Shown: in pieces, positions 9,452 through 17,767 of the stretch | Numbering within the stretch: position 1 is the stretch's first letter | Layout: each line of letters starts with the position of its first letter | Source of the DNA: Halanaerobacter jeridensis | GTDB taxonomy: Bacteria > Bacillota > Halanaerobiia > Halobacteroidales > Halobacteroidaceae | Reading direction: 5' to 3' | Length of the DNA stretch: 64,000 bases | NCBI RefSeq assembly: GCF_016908315.1 | Contig: NZ_JAFBDQ010000004.1 | Location: 62,001 to 126,000, forward strand | Notes under the pieces: model-generated | Databases searched by the model: none | What the model was told of the DNA's origin: nothing | What the model saw: only the letters and a program-made list of their open reading frames with translations | Position numbers and translations under genes: made by a program

Positions 9452-10624
9452 GTGCAGAATTTTACTTTTCAGAATTCGACAAAGGTTATTTTTGGACGCG
9501 ATAAAGAAAAAACAGTAGGAACGGAAGTTAAAGAATATAGCGACCATGTGTTATTGCATTACGGTGGTGGCAGTATTAAGAAATATGGTGTTTATGATGA
9601 TGTGATAGATTCCTTAGAAGAAGCAGGAGTTGAAGTTACAGAATTAGGTGGAGTGCAGCCTAATCCTCGTTTGAGTTTAGTAGAAGAAGGAATTGAAATC
9701 TGCCGTGAAAAAGATATTGATTTTATTTTAGCAGTGGGGGGCGGCAGTGTTATTGATTCTGCTAAAAGTATTGCTGCTGGAGTACCTTATGAAGGAGATG
9801 TTTGGGACTTTTTCGCAGGAGAAGCTGAAATTGAAACAGCTTTGCCAGTTGGTACTGTCTTAACTATTCCAGCTGCTGGTAGTGAAACAAGTCCTGCTGC
9901 TGTAGTTACTAATGAAGAAGAAGATTTGAAATGGGATATTGGTAGTAATAAATTACGACCACAATTTTCTATTTTGAATCCTGAAATCACTTATACATTG
10001 CCTGATTATCAAACTGCTTGTGGAGCAGCAGATATGATGGCTCATATTATGGAACGTTACTTTACTAAAACGGAAGATGTAGAATTAACTGATAAGTTAT
10101 GTGCTGGAACTTTGCGGACAATCATTAATAATACTCCATGTGCTTTAAAAGAACCTAAAAACTATGATGCTCGAGCTGAGATTATGTGGGCGGGAACTAT
10201 TGCTCATAATGACTTGTTAGGTACAGGCCGCGAAGAAGATTGGGCCTCTCATGCTATTGAACATGAACTGAGTGCTTTATATGACGTAGCACATGGAGCA
10301 GGATTAGCAGTTATCTTCCCAGCTTGGATGGAGTATGTCCATCAAGAACATGTAGAAAGATTTGCTCAGTTTGCTGTAGATGTATGGAATGTAGATCCAG
10401 ACTTTTATAATGTAGAACAGACTGCTAAGAAAGGAATTGAAAAAACCAGAGAATTCTTTAGCTCAATTGGATTACCAGTTAGCTTAGAAGAATTAGGTGT
10501 GCCAACGAATAAATTAGAAGAAATGGCCGATAAGTGTACTAGTGGCGGTCCTGTTGGTAACTTTAAGTCTTTAGATAAAGAAGATGTGTTTCGAATTTAT
10601 AAATTAAGCCAGAATAAGAGATAA
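9452..10624 (+). CDS. Iron-containing alcohol dehydrogenase (butanol dehydrogenase type)
   Basis: A 390-residue group III alcohol dehydrogenase that interconverts aldehydes and alcohols with NAD(P)H in fermentation. It shows the nucleotide-binding 'GGGSVIDSAKSIA', the metal-binding 'ADMMAHIMERYF' (Asp and His) and 'HAIEHELSALYDVAHGAGLAVIFPAW' with the two further His ligands. It resembles BdhA/YugJ enzymes. GTG 9452 is preferred, seven bases after the GGGTG overlapping the end of the previous gene; GTG 9443 lies inside that site. The physiological substrate cannot be read from the sequence. Confidence 0.85.
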   Translation: MQNFTFQNSTKVIFGRDKEKTVGTEVKEYSDHVLLHYGGGSIKKYGVYDDVIDSLEEAGVEVTELGGVQPNPRLSLVEEGIEICREKDIDFILAVGGGSVIDSAKSIAAGVPYEGDVWDFFAGEAEIETALPVGTVLTIPAAGSETSPAAVVTNEEEDLKWDIGSNKLRPQFSILNPEITYTLPDYQTACGAADMMAHIMERYFTKTEDVELTDKLCAGTLRTIINNTPCALKEPKNYDARAEIMWAGTIAHNDLLGTGREEDWASHAIEHELSALYDVAHGAGLAVIFPAWMEYVHQEHVERFAQFAVDVWNVDPDFYNVEQTAKKGIEKTREFFSSIGLPVSLEELGVPTNKLEEMADKCTSGGPVGNFKSLDKEDVFRIYKLSQNKR

Positions 10625-10716
10625 GAACAGTAAAGAGTAATCAGTGATGAGTAAAGAGAAAAGAAGAAAAATAGTAAAGAGAAAAGACAGTAAGAACAGT
10701 AAAGAGTAATCAGTGA
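10624..10716 (+). repeat. Direct repeat of a CAGTAAAGAGTAATCAGTGAT unit
   Basis: The unit 'GAACAGTAAAGAGTAATCAG' occurs at 10625-10644 and again from about 10693. Related sequence follows the first M16 gene (about 7893-7925), and the same 'CAGTAAGACAGTTAAGCAGT' theme, inverted, precedes valS near 49525-49555. It is a short intergenic repeat family without coding content. Confidence 0.55.
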
Positions 10717-10747
10717 TATGTTTGCTGTCTTACTGTCTGTCTTTTTT
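10682..10747 (+). terminator. Possible terminator after the alcohol dehydrogenase gene
   Basis: AAAGACAGTAAGA (from 10682) can pair with TCTTACTGTCTGTCTTT ahead of a six-T run ending near 10747. The loop is long, about 30 bases, so activity is uncertain. Confidence 0.45.
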
Positions 10748-10822
10748 AGGAGGTTTAAGCAGTTGCAAAATATTGATGTAAAATTATTCAAATCAAGGCA
10801 AAAGACTTTTTAATTCCATATT

Positions 10823-10846
10823 TAGATATAGTATATACTATATCTA
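10823..10846 (+). repeat. 24-bp perfect palindrome upstream of the IS remnant
   Basis: A perfect palindrome with core GATATAGTATATACTATATC lies 11 bp before the tnpA-remnant start codon and directly ahead of its ribosome binding site. It is placed to act as operator or recombination/end sequence of the element, or to form an RNA hairpin before the ribosome site. Confidence 0.7.
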
Positions 10847-10857
10847 GAGGTGATAAA

Positions 10858-10938
10858 ATGAAATATTTAAAAAGATATGAAACAACTAAGATAATTGGGA
10901 TAAATAAAGAAGGTGCTAGTAATGAAGACAACAATTAA
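10858..10938 (+). pseudogene. Collapsed IS607-type serine recombinase (tnpA) remnant
   Basis: A 26-codon frame after a good GAGGTGATAAA ribosome site. It begins 'MKYLKRYETTKIIGIN', which resembles the start of the MerR-like helix-turn-helix that opens IS607 TnpA recombinases, then runs almost at once into 'KEGASNEDNN' and stops. Its end overlaps the start of the TnpB-like gene at 10922, as in intact IS607 elements, where tnpA and tnpB overlap. The simplest reading is an internal deletion that removed the resolvase domain while keeping both gene ends. A short unrelated leader peptide is the alternative. Confidence 0.45.
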
Positions 10939-12421
10939 AGCTAAATTACTAGAGATGCCTTCAGAGGAAAGCGAAAAAATTAATAACCTTATGCTTAAGT
11001 TTTCTTCAGCAATCAGATTTGCTTTTAATCGTAGAAAGCCTGATGCTTATGATTCAATGAATAAAGGTGATTTGGAGAAATTACTGCAGAGTAAATATAA
11101 ACTTAACTCTAGATATGCTAAAGATGCAGTTATGAAAGCAGATAGTATTATATCTTCGCAAAAGGAATTAGTAAAAGAATATCACAGTAATTATAAATCT
11201 AAGGTTAAACAGGTTAAGCAGGAATTAAAAATAGCAAAATCCAAACAAAAAATCCATGCTTTAAAAACAAAGTTGGATAAATATCAACGGAAGTTAGAAA
11301 AATATCAAAAACATTTAGATAATGGTACAATTCCTAAAGTTATTTTTGGAGGTAAAGAAAATTATAAAGCTAGGTGTGAAGGGAAGATTTCCAATCAAGA
11401 ATGGAAAGAACTTCGTAACAATAAATTCTGTTCTCGCGGAGATAAGACTAAAAAAGGGAATCTTAATACGCGCATTGTTTTAGATAAAGAAGATAATATC
11501 TTTTTAAGGATTAATACTAGTGTCAAAAAGAATAGTAGTAGATATGAGTATATTAAAGTCCCGCTTTATTTACCGCAAAAGGAGAATTTAGAGGGTGAGG
11601 TTAACGGTAGAGATTATAAAAGTATGGTCTTAAAAGCTGTTAACAAAGAGAAACCTTATTATGTAGAAGTTATCCATAAAGATAATCAATATTTTGTTCA
11701 TATAACTATTGAAGAGAAAACGCCAGAAATTAAATCTGCTAATCCTGAACAAGTAGGAATTATAGGAATAGACACTAACCCAGATGGTTTTGCTTTAACT
11801 TGTCTTGACCAAGAAGGTAATTATAAATGGCATAAATGTATAACTAATCCTGAATTAACTTCTGCTAAAGGTAATAGGCGGACTAATCTTTGTGGTGAAT
11901 TAGCAAAAGAAGTAGTTGAGTTTATTAAAGAAAAAGGATATTCTGTAGCGATTGAAGATTTAGAGTTCAAACGCAATCGTTATGGGAATAAGAAATTTGA
12001 AAGGGCTTCACATCAATTTGTATATAGAAAGTTGTTGACTTTTTTAGAGAGAGGATGTAAGCGTAAAGGAATAGAAGTTATTAAAATCAATCCCGCCTTT
12101 ACTAGCATCATTGGGAAATATAAGTACCAGCATCAGTTTGGAATAAGTGTTCATAATTCGGCTGCATTAGTAATTGGCAGAAGGGCTTTAGGTTTTAATG
12201 AACGAATTCCAAAACAATTAATCCAAGTTATGAGTAGTTATTTAAAGAGAGTTAAATTCACAAAATTTATTTCTAGTTCCCAATGGTCTAAATGGGGCAA
12301 GATTGATTATTTAATTAAAACTTTGATTAAAAATATTAAAAAGAAAGGTGGTGAAAATCCTGCTTATAGTAAAGACTATGCATATTCCAGATACAGGAAG
12401 AGATTGTTGGGGATCGCTTAA
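10922..12421 (+). CDS. TnpB-like (IS200/IS605/IS607 accessory) RuvC-family protein
   Basis: A 499-residue relative of TnpB, the RNA-guided nuclease carried by IS605/IS607 elements. A Lys-rich helical, coiled-coil-like region spans about residues 75-145. RuvC-I is 'GIDTNPDG' (Asp near residue 287) and RuvC-II is 'SVAIEDLEF' (Glu). The usual CxxC...CxxC zinc ribbon is absent. Where canonical TnpB has 'D..NAA', this protein reads 'ISVHNSAALVIGRR', so no clear third carboxylate is seen. These features match the subgroup annotated as TnpB-related accessory proteins. ATG 10922 overlaps the tnpA remnant; GTG 10913 is less likely. Whether it still cleaves DNA is unknown. Confidence 0.75.
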   Translation: MKTTIKAKLLEMPSEESEKINNLMLKFSSAIRFAFNRRKPDAYDSMNKGDLEKLLQSKYKLNSRYAKDAVMKADSIISSQKELVKEYHSNYKSKVKQVKQELKIAKSKQKIHALKTKLDKYQRKLEKYQKHLDNGTIPKVIFGGKENYKARCEGKISNQEWKELRNNKFCSRGDKTKKGNLNTRIVLDKEDNIFLRINTSVKKNSSRYEYIKVPLYLPQKENLEGEVNGRDYKSMVLKAVNKEKPYYVEVIHKDNQYFVHITIEEKTPEIKSANPEQVGIIGIDTNPDGFALTCLDQEGNYKWHKCITNPELTSAKGNRRTNLCGELAKEVVEFIKEKGYSVAIEDLEFKRNRYGNKKFERASHQFVYRKLLTFLERGCKRKGIEVIKINPAFTSIIGKYKYQHQFGISVHNSAALVIGRRALGFNERIPKQLIQVMSSYLKRVKFTKFISSSQWSKWGKIDYLIKTLIKNIKKKGGENPAYSKDYAYSRYRKRLLGIA

Positions 12422-12665
12422 TAATTATGACCTGATTAAAAGAATTAATTTTCTAATAGTTTAGATAGGGCAAAGCACCACATAGAGAAAGGACTTTGCC
12501 TAGAATGTAAAATTTAGGGACGGGTAACACCTGTATCTTTCTAGTACCTTAATATTATAAATATTAAGGGCAGTAAGGAAGATTATAATCAAGCGATTAT
12601 ACCTAACACGATCTAATCCTGTATGATTGTGGTCTATGTATAGTTTTGCATAGGTTTTTATAAGC
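12422..12665 (+). ncRNA. Structured region after the TnpB-like gene, candidate omega-RNA / right end
   Basis: No reading frame is present. Visible hairpins are GGCAAAG...CTTTGCC (about 12469-12500) and the perfect CCTTAATATT-ATA-AATATTAAGG (12547-12569), followed by 'ATGATTGTGGTCTATG' and 'GTTTTGCATAGGTTTTTATA'. In IS605/IS607 elements the guide RNA is transcribed from the 3' end of tnpB into the right element end, which is where this lies. Assignment is by position and structure only; the exact element end was not found. Confidence 0.4.
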
Positions 12666-12677
12666 AGGTTGTTTTTA

Positions 12678-13436
12678 GTGCTTACTGCACGGCAAGTATT
12701 AAAAGTAGCAGGATTAGCAGGGAAAATAATTTTAACTAATGGAGCAGAAATTTATCGTACGGAAGATACAATCATGGAGATTTGTCATGCTTATGGAGTA
12801 GATGATGTTGAAAGTTTTGTGACTCCGACAGGAATTTTTCTTTCTATTGACGATGGTGAATATGTACATACAAAATTGAAGCGAGTCCATAATAGAACTA
12901 TAAATTTAGATAAAATCAGTAAAATTAATAATTTTTCACGACAGTTACAGGAAGAAACTTTGTCTTTTCAACAAGCTTTGGCCCAACTGCAAAAGATTGA
13001 AGCAGATGGACCAGAGTATAGTTTTTTAACTGTTACAAGTTTAACTTCTATTGCTTGTGCGATGTATGTAATTTTAGTAAGAGCGAATTATATTAACTTC
13101 TTTCCGGCTTTAATTGCTAGTTTTGCTAGTCAATTGATGATTAAACAGAGTGGTTTTTTAAAAGAGATCAATTATATCCCAGAAATGATTGCTGGATTTA
13201 TCGCTGGTTTAGTAGCAGTATTATTCCATCGTTTTGGTGCAGCTAATTATAATTTGAGTGTAGTTACTGTCAGTGGTATTTTAGCTTTTGTACCGGGAGT
13301 AAGTGCTACTAATGCAATTCGTGATGCTATTGATAATGATTTGATTTCTGCTACTAGTAGAGGTACAGAAGTAATATTAAGTTCGATTAGTTTAGCAGCA
13401 GGAGTAGCCTTGTCTCTAGGTGGGTTAAACTTATGA
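12678..13436 (+). CDS. Threonine/serine exporter, N-terminal subunit (ThrE/DUF1212 type)
   Basis: About 252 residues. The soluble N-terminal part has the family signature 'LAGKIILTNGAEIYRTEDTI' and 'VESFVTPTGIFLSI', followed by about five membrane segments from residue 120 on. In Firmicutes this half is often a separate gene from the C-terminal membrane half, which is the next gene here. The start is uncertain: GTG 12678 has AGCAGG nine bases upstream, and TTG 12669 is an alternative. The gene begins just after the IS-type region, so its original promoter may have been replaced. Export of Thr/Ser or other small solutes is inferred from the family. Confidence 0.75.
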   Translation: MLTARQVLKVAGLAGKIILTNGAEIYRTEDTIMEICHAYGVDDVESFVTPTGIFLSIDDGEYVHTKLKRVHNRTINLDKISKINNFSRQLQEETLSFQQALAQLQKIEADGPEYSFLTVTSLTSIACAMYVILVRANYINFFPALIASFASQLMIKQSGFLKEINYIPEMIAGFIAGLVAVLFHRFGAANYNLSVVTVSGILAFVPGVSATNAIRDAIDNDLISATSRGTEVILSSISLAAGVALSLGGLNL

Positions 13437-13882
13437 GAATAATATTAGATTTGGTGGCTAATTTCATTTTAGTATTAGGTTTTGGAATTTTGCTGCAAGC
13501 TCCTAAAAGCAGTTTGATTTCAGTAGGATTAACTGGGACAATTAGTTGGGGTGGATTTTTGTTGGCGCAAAATTTAACTAATAGTATAGTATTTTCAACT
13601 TTTATTGCAGCGATGACAGTAGGAGTTTGTGGAGAAATTTTTGCGCGATTTAACAAACTACCGGCAACGGTATTTATTGTAGCAGGTATTTTGCCTCTTG
13701 TGCCTGGAGTGCCAGCTTATTATATGATGTATCATATGATTAAAGGAGAATATTTACAAGGTGTTGAAAATGCAATTAATACCTTAATGATTGCTGGAGC
13801 TATTTCTTTTGGGATTGCTATTGTTGGTGGTGCAGCGAAATATTATTCTGAATTAAAAAATGGTCATCTTGAGGAAGAATAA
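13433..13882 (+). CDS. Threonine/serine exporter, C-terminal subunit (ThrE_2/DUF3815 type)
   Basis: A 149-residue membrane protein with four to five hydrophobic segments, matching the small C-terminal half of ThrE-type exporters ('FIVAGILPLVPGVPAYYMMY' is characteristic, echoing 'AFVPGVSATNAIRDA' in the partner). It overlaps the previous gene by four bases (ATGA), so the two are translationally coupled and presumably make one transporter. Confidence 0.8.
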   Translation: MRIILDLVANFILVLGFGILLQAPKSSLISVGLTGTISWGGFLLAQNLTNSIVFSTFIAAMTVGVCGEIFARFNKLPATVFIVAGILPLVPGVPAYYMMYHMIKGEYLQGVENAINTLMIAGAISFGIAIVGGAAKYYSELKNGHLEEE

Positions 13883-13930
13883 TTGTAATGATTAAGTTTC
13901 AAACTAGAAATAGGGAGTGAAGAAGAAAAA

Positions 13931-14887
13931 ATGAGTGAATTAGCAAAGGCAGCACAAATAGTAGTTAAAGATTGTTTAGCAGTAGAAGCAGAAGAGGAAG
14001 TGTTAGTGGTAGTTGACCAATTACGGCAAGAAATTGGTGAAGCGATCTATCAAGCAGGCGAAAATATTGGAGCGGAAGTAATGTTAATAAAAATGTTAGA
14101 ACGAGAAAATCATGGAGCAGAACCGCCAACTACAATAGCAGAAGCAATGAAGGATGCTGATGTAGTAATTATGCCAACTACTAAATCTTTATCTCATACT
14201 GCAGCTAGAGTTGAAGCTTGTAAATCAGGAACAAGAGCTGTTACATTACCAGGAATTACAGCAGAGATGATGAAACGGACTTTAAATGCTGATTACCAAC
14301 GGATTAAAGAACGTAGTGAGAGTTTAGCTGAGAAACTAAGTAGAGCTAAGAAAGCTAAAATCACTGCTCCTAATGGAACAGATTTAGAATTAGTATTAGA
14401 AGAAAGAAAAGGACATCCTGATACGGGCATTTATCATCAACCAGGTGATTTTGGAAACTTACCAGCGGGAGAAGCGTATATAGCTCCACTAGAAGGAAAA
14501 GCTAATGGTAAGTTTGTAGTTGATGGTTCAATGAGTGGAGCTGAAGTACATACTGATGAAATAGAATTAATTGTTGCTGATGGTTATGTAACAGATATTA
14601 AAGGAGGAACAGCAGCAGAAAAATTAAAGGAGATAATTGCTCCTTATGGTCAAGATGCTAGGAATATTGCTGAATTAGGAATTGGAACCAATGACCAAGC
14701 GCAACTAATAGGAAATATATTAGAAGATGAAAAAGTGATGAGCACAGTTCATGTAGCTATAGGAGATAATTCTACGATGGGGGGAGAAATAGAAGTAGCT
14801 AGTCACTTAGATGGTATTATTGAAAACCCGACTGTTAAATTAGATAATGAAGTAATTATGAAAGATGGAAAAATCATCAAGGAGTAA
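13931..14887 (+). CDS. M29-family aminopeptidase (AmpS/leucyl aminopeptidase-like)
   Basis: A 318-residue cytosolic metallo-aminopeptidase homologue. It carries 'NLPAGEAYIAP' with a metal-binding Glu, 'AELGIGTN' with another Glu, and the C-terminal 'STVHVAIGDNSTMGG' with His and Asp ligands, all typical of M29. The family's usual length is 370-410, so this is a shorter form with a reduced N-terminal domain. It lies 48 bp after the exporter pair; joint transcription would link peptide breakdown to amino-acid export, but this is inference. GGGAGTGAAG precedes the ATG. Confidence 0.75.
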   Translation: MSELAKAAQIVVKDCLAVEAEEEVLVVVDQLRQEIGEAIYQAGENIGAEVMLIKMLERENHGAEPPTTIAEAMKDADVVIMPTTKSLSHTAARVEACKSGTRAVTLPGITAEMMKRTLNADYQRIKERSESLAEKLSRAKKAKITAPNGTDLELVLEERKGHPDTGIYHQPGDFGNLPAGEAYIAPLEGKANGKFVVDGSMSGAEVHTDEIELIVADGYVTDIKGGTAAEKLKEIIAPYGQDARNIAELGIGTNDQAQLIGNILEDEKVMSTVHVAIGDNSTMGGEIEVASHLDGIIENPTVKLDNEVIMKDGKIIKE

Positions 14888-15062
14888 AAGGTCGAAATTA
14901 AATATTCTTTGTCTAAAAAATCAAAAAATAAAAAGGAGAAACTAGAAATAGACATAATTAATATATTAAAGGTAATATACTAAATTATAATTAAATAATT
15001 CATATGAGCTGTTCAGTGCAATGGAATTGAATTATTATTGATATTGGAAAGAGGTAGATTAA

Positions 15063-15632
15063 ATGTACATTGAAAAAATTTTAAAGGATCATCCGATTAT
15101 TGCAGCGATTAAAGATGTTGATGACTTAGAACAGGTACCTAAAGATAAGATTGATGTGATTTTCATTTTGCGGAGTAGACTCTCGGACTTAAATGAGATA
15201 ATTGAGAAGGCAATGGATTTAGATGTATTAGTATTTTTGCATATTGATATGGTCAAAGGAATTGGCAAAGATAAAGAAGCAATTAGATACTTGGCTCAAG
15301 AGATAGGTATTGATGGCATTATGACTACTAAGAGCTATCTGATTAAGGCAGCTAAAAAAGAAAACTTAATTACAATTCAGAGATTATTTATGCTAGATTC
15401 TGAATCATTAAAGACAGGAGTGAATATTGTAAAAAGTACTAATCCTGATTTGATTGAAGTGCTGCCAGGTTTAGTAGTACCGACAATGGTGGATAAATTA
15501 AAGAGTAAATTAGATATCCCAATTATTGCTGGAGGATTAGTTAGAAATCGCGAACAAGTCTCAGAAATTTTAGACAAAGATGTGACTGCTATTTCTACCA
15601 GTCAAACAGATTTATGGGAAAATTATAAATAA
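15063..15632 (+). CDS. glpP: Glycerol-responsive RNA-binding antiterminator
   Basis: A 189-residue GlpP homologue with the expected length and family pattern: 'HPIIAAIKDVDDL', 'VIFILRSRLSDLNEII', 'VFLHIDMVKGIGKD', 'DGIMTTKSYLIKAAK', 'PDLIEVLPGLVVPTM', 'PIIAGGLVRNREQVSEIL' and 'AISTS'. In Bacillus subtilis GlpP binds glycerol-3-phosphate and mRNA leaders to let transcription pass a terminator. Here it sits directly upstream of dhaKLM, and three leaders downstream (15689-15802, 18335-18452, 21541-21625) carry a shared antiterminator/terminator design, making it their likely regulator. GAAAGAGG precedes the ATG. Confidence 0.9.
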   Translation: MYIEKILKDHPIIAAIKDVDDLEQVPKDKIDVIFILRSRLSDLNEIIEKAMDLDVLVFLHIDMVKGIGKDKEAIRYLAQEIGIDGIMTTKSYLIKAAKKENLITIQRLFMLDSESLKTGVNIVKSTNPDLIEVLPGLVVPTMVDKLKSKLDIPIIAGGLVRNREQVSEILDKDVTAISTSQTDLWENYK

Positions 15633-15635
15633 AGA

Positions 15636-15664
15636 TTGAAAAATGTCGGATTATATAGTATAAT
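15636..15664 (+). promoter_or_regulatory. Promoter of the dhaKLM transcript
   Basis: TTGAAA (15636-15641) and TATAAT (15659-15664) with a 17-bp spacer, starting four bases after the glpP stop. Transcription would start near 15671, giving a leader of about 360 bases before dhaK. Confidence 0.8.
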
Positions 15665-15688
15665 TTAATTGTTGTTTTAACTTAATAA

Positions 15689-15802
15689 GTGAGTTAAAGG
15701 GTAGAAAATATAGAGAATCCCTATTTAACTTATACAGGTTGGGGAGTACTAGCTTTAAATTGAGTAATATTCCATCTGTAAGTTAAATAGGGGTTTTTTT
15801 TA
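15689..15802 (+). promoter_or_regulatory. GlpP-type antiterminator/terminator leader 1 (before dhaK)
   Basis: The terminator is CCCTATTTAACTTATACAG (15719-15737) pairing with CTGTAAGTTAAATAGGGG (15776-15793) plus a long T-run. The left arm can instead pair upstream as GTTAAAGGG with CCC.TATTTAAC, enclosing the loop TAGAAAATATAGAGAAT. The two folds exclude each other. The same loop sequence recurs in leaders 2 and 3. Confidence 0.8.
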
Positions 15803-15894
15803 ATGAATAATAAATTTTTATTATGTCTAATATAACATTATAAGTTTAAGTTTATCTATTTTATATTTTAAAGATAAATTAAAAACAAATAGCC

Positions 15895-15958
15895 CATTAT
15901 AAGATTATAAGAGTTTATTTAGTTGGGATAGCTGTATCTGACTAAATAAGCTCTTTTT
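15895..15958 (+). promoter_or_regulatory. Second tandem attenuator in the dhaK leader
   Basis: GAGTTTATTTAGT (15911-15923) pairs with ACTAAATAAGCTC (15941-15953), followed by five Ts. Upstream, CCCA can pair with TGGG around the segment TTATAAGATTATAAGAG as an alternative fold. The segment is conserved in the leader at 18541-18640. Confidence 0.7.
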
Positions 15959-16028
15959 ATATTATAAAACATATGTTTGCTGCTGGTAATATTCTTTAAA
16001 GCAAGATAAAAAAACAGGGGGGATAATG

Positions 16029-17021
16029 ATGAAGAAGAAATTAGTTAATAATCCAGATGATGTAGTGGAAGAAATGTTAGCGGGCGTAGTAGCAGCAGAA
16101 CCAGACAGATATAAGAAGTTAAAAGACCAAAATGTCTTAGTTAGAGCAGATGCTCCAGTGGATAAGGTTGCTTTAGTTAGTGGCGGTGGTAGTGGGCACG
16201 AACCTACTCATGGAGGCTATGTTGGCCCCGGAATGTTAGATGCTGCTGTAGCAGGTGATGTATTTACTTCTCCAACTCCAGATGCTGTTTATGAAGCTAT
16301 TAAAGCAGTTGACAGTGGTAATGGGGTATTTTTGGTAATTAAGAATTATACTGGCGATGTAATGAATTTTGAGATGGCAGAGGATATGGCAGAAGCAGAC
16401 GGTATCGAAACAGCCCATGTAGTAGTTAATGATGATGTAGCTGTAGAAGATAGTACTTATACAAGCGGACGTAGAGGTGTTGCAGGAACTATCTTTGTTC
16501 ACAAAATTGCAGGTGCGTTAGCAGCACAAGGGGCTAGTTTGCAAGAAGTAAAGGAGATAGCGGAAAAAGTAGTCGCTAATGTTAGAACTAAAGGTATGGC
16601 CTTGTATCCTTGCCGTGTTCCAGCAGCAGATGAATCTACTTTTAGTTTAGAAGAGAATGAAATGGAATTAGGGATTGGGATTCATGGTGAGCCGGGAACA
16701 GAAAGAACAGAAGTTAAATCAGCTGATGAGATTGTAAATAATTTAGTTACGGATGTTATAGAAGATTTACCTTTTAGCGCTAATGATGAAGTTGCAGTAA
16801 TAGTTAATGGTATGGGCGGTACTCCATTAATGGAACTTTATATAGCTAATAGAAAAGTAAATGAAATTTTAGGTGCTAAAAATATAGATATCTATAAAAC
16901 CTTTGTTGGAGAGTATATGACTTCATTAGAGATGGCTGGATTATCAGTTACATTGTTAAAATTAGATGATGAATTAAAAGAATTATTAGACGCTCCTACA
17001 GCAGTTGATTTATTAAAATAA
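16029..17021 (+). CDS. dhaK: Dihydroxyacetone kinase, substrate-binding subunit
   Basis: A 330-residue DhaK subunit of the PTS-dependent dihydroxyacetone kinase. It binds dihydroxyacetone covalently through a His, here in 'GIGIHGEPGTER', and has the family's 'SGGGSGHEPTHGGYVG' and 'AVAGDVFTSPTPDAVYEAI' segments. Together with DhaL and DhaM it makes dihydroxyacetone phosphate using phosphoenolpyruvate. ATG 16029 is preferred over ATG 16026 because GGGGGGA ends only two bases before the latter. The gene lies behind two attenuators, so expression probably requires antitermination. Confidence 0.92.
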   Translation: MKKKLVNNPDDVVEEMLAGVVAAEPDRYKKLKDQNVLVRADAPVDKVALVSGGGSGHEPTHGGYVGPGMLDAAVAGDVFTSPTPDAVYEAIKAVDSGNGVFLVIKNYTGDVMNFEMAEDMAEADGIETAHVVVNDDVAVEDSTYTSGRRGVAGTIFVHKIAGALAAQGASLQEVKEIAEKVVANVRTKGMALYPCRVPAADESTFSLEENEMELGIGIHGEPGTERTEVKSADEIVNNLVTDVIEDLPFSANDEVAVIVNGMGGTPLMELYIANRKVNEILGAKNIDIYKTFVGEYMTSLEMAGLSVTLLKLDDELKELLDAPTAVDLLK

Positions 17022-17052
17022 AATTTATCTTAGTTTAATTATTGGAAAAGAT

Positions 17053-17107
17053 TCTGCTTATGGGCTGTGGTTTAATTAAAAATACGATAATATCCACAGC
17101 TCATAAA
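17053..17107 (+). other. Hairpin between dhaK and dhaL
   Basis: TTATGGGCTGTGG can pair with CCACAGCTCATAA across a loop of about 20 bases. There is no T-run, so it is more likely a processing or mRNA-stability element than a terminator. Confidence 0.55.
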
Positions 17108-17138
17108 TATTATAGTAAAATTATTTAGGAGGGATAGT

Positions 17139-17750
17139 ATGAATAAAACAGAAGAAGTATTTAATAAAATAGCTGATAAAATAATTGATAATAAACAATA
17201 TTTAACTAAGTTAGACTCTGCTATTGGTGATGGTGACCATGGGATTAATATGGCACGTGGCTTTTCTGAAGTTAAAGAAGAGTTTGAATCTGCAGAGTTT
17301 GATAGTAATAGTGCAGTGGTCAAAAAAGTAGCCATGACATTAATTTCTAATGTTGGTGGAGCTTCTGGACCATTATATGGCACAGCATTTTTACAGGCAA
17401 GTAAAGTAATGGAGGAAGATCTATCGCTAAAGAATGCTGTAAAAATAGGAGAAGCAGTAATAGAAGGGATAAAGATGCGGGGTAAGGCAGAGCAAGGAGA
17501 TAAAACAATGCTTGATGCAATTATTCCTGCTGTTAATGCTTTGAAGGAAGATTATGAAGCGGGAGTAGAGTTAGAAGAAGCTTTGCAAGATTGTTTAGAG
17601 GCAGCAGAAGAAGGAAAAGAAAGTACTATTCCCTTGGTAGCTAAAAAAGGACGGGCTAGTTATTTAGGAGAAAGAAGTAAGGGGCATCAAGATCCTGGTG
17701 CAACTTCAAGTTATATGATAATTGAAACAATTATTAAAGAAATAATTTAG
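17139..17750 (+). CDS. dhaL: Dihydroxyacetone kinase, ADP-binding subunit
   Basis: A 203-residue DhaL subunit that carries a tightly bound ADP used as phosphate relay between DhaM and the DhaK-bound substrate. The phosphate and magnesium site is seen in 'LDSAIGDGDHGINMARG' (Asp residues) and the adenine pocket in 'NVGGASGPLYGTAFLQA' and 'QGDKTMLDAIIPA'. The length is typical. It follows dhaK after a 117-bp gap containing a hairpin and has a GGAGGG ribosome site. Confidence 0.92.
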   Translation: MNKTEEVFNKIADKIIDNKQYLTKLDSAIGDGDHGINMARGFSEVKEEFESAEFDSNSAVVKKVAMTLISNVGGASGPLYGTAFLQASKVMEEDLSLKNAVKIGEAVIEGIKMRGKAEQGDKTMLDAIIPAVNALKEDYEAGVELEEALQDCLEAAEEGKESTIPLVAKKGRASYLGERSKGHQDPGATSSYMIIETIIKEII

Positions 17751-17767
17751 AAGGTTGAGGTGTTAAT

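Noticed and set aside
12422-12665. Group II intron or riboswitch after the TnpB-like gene
   Set aside because: No domain V-like hairpin or known riboswitch core was recognised; element right end or guide RNA is the simpler reading.
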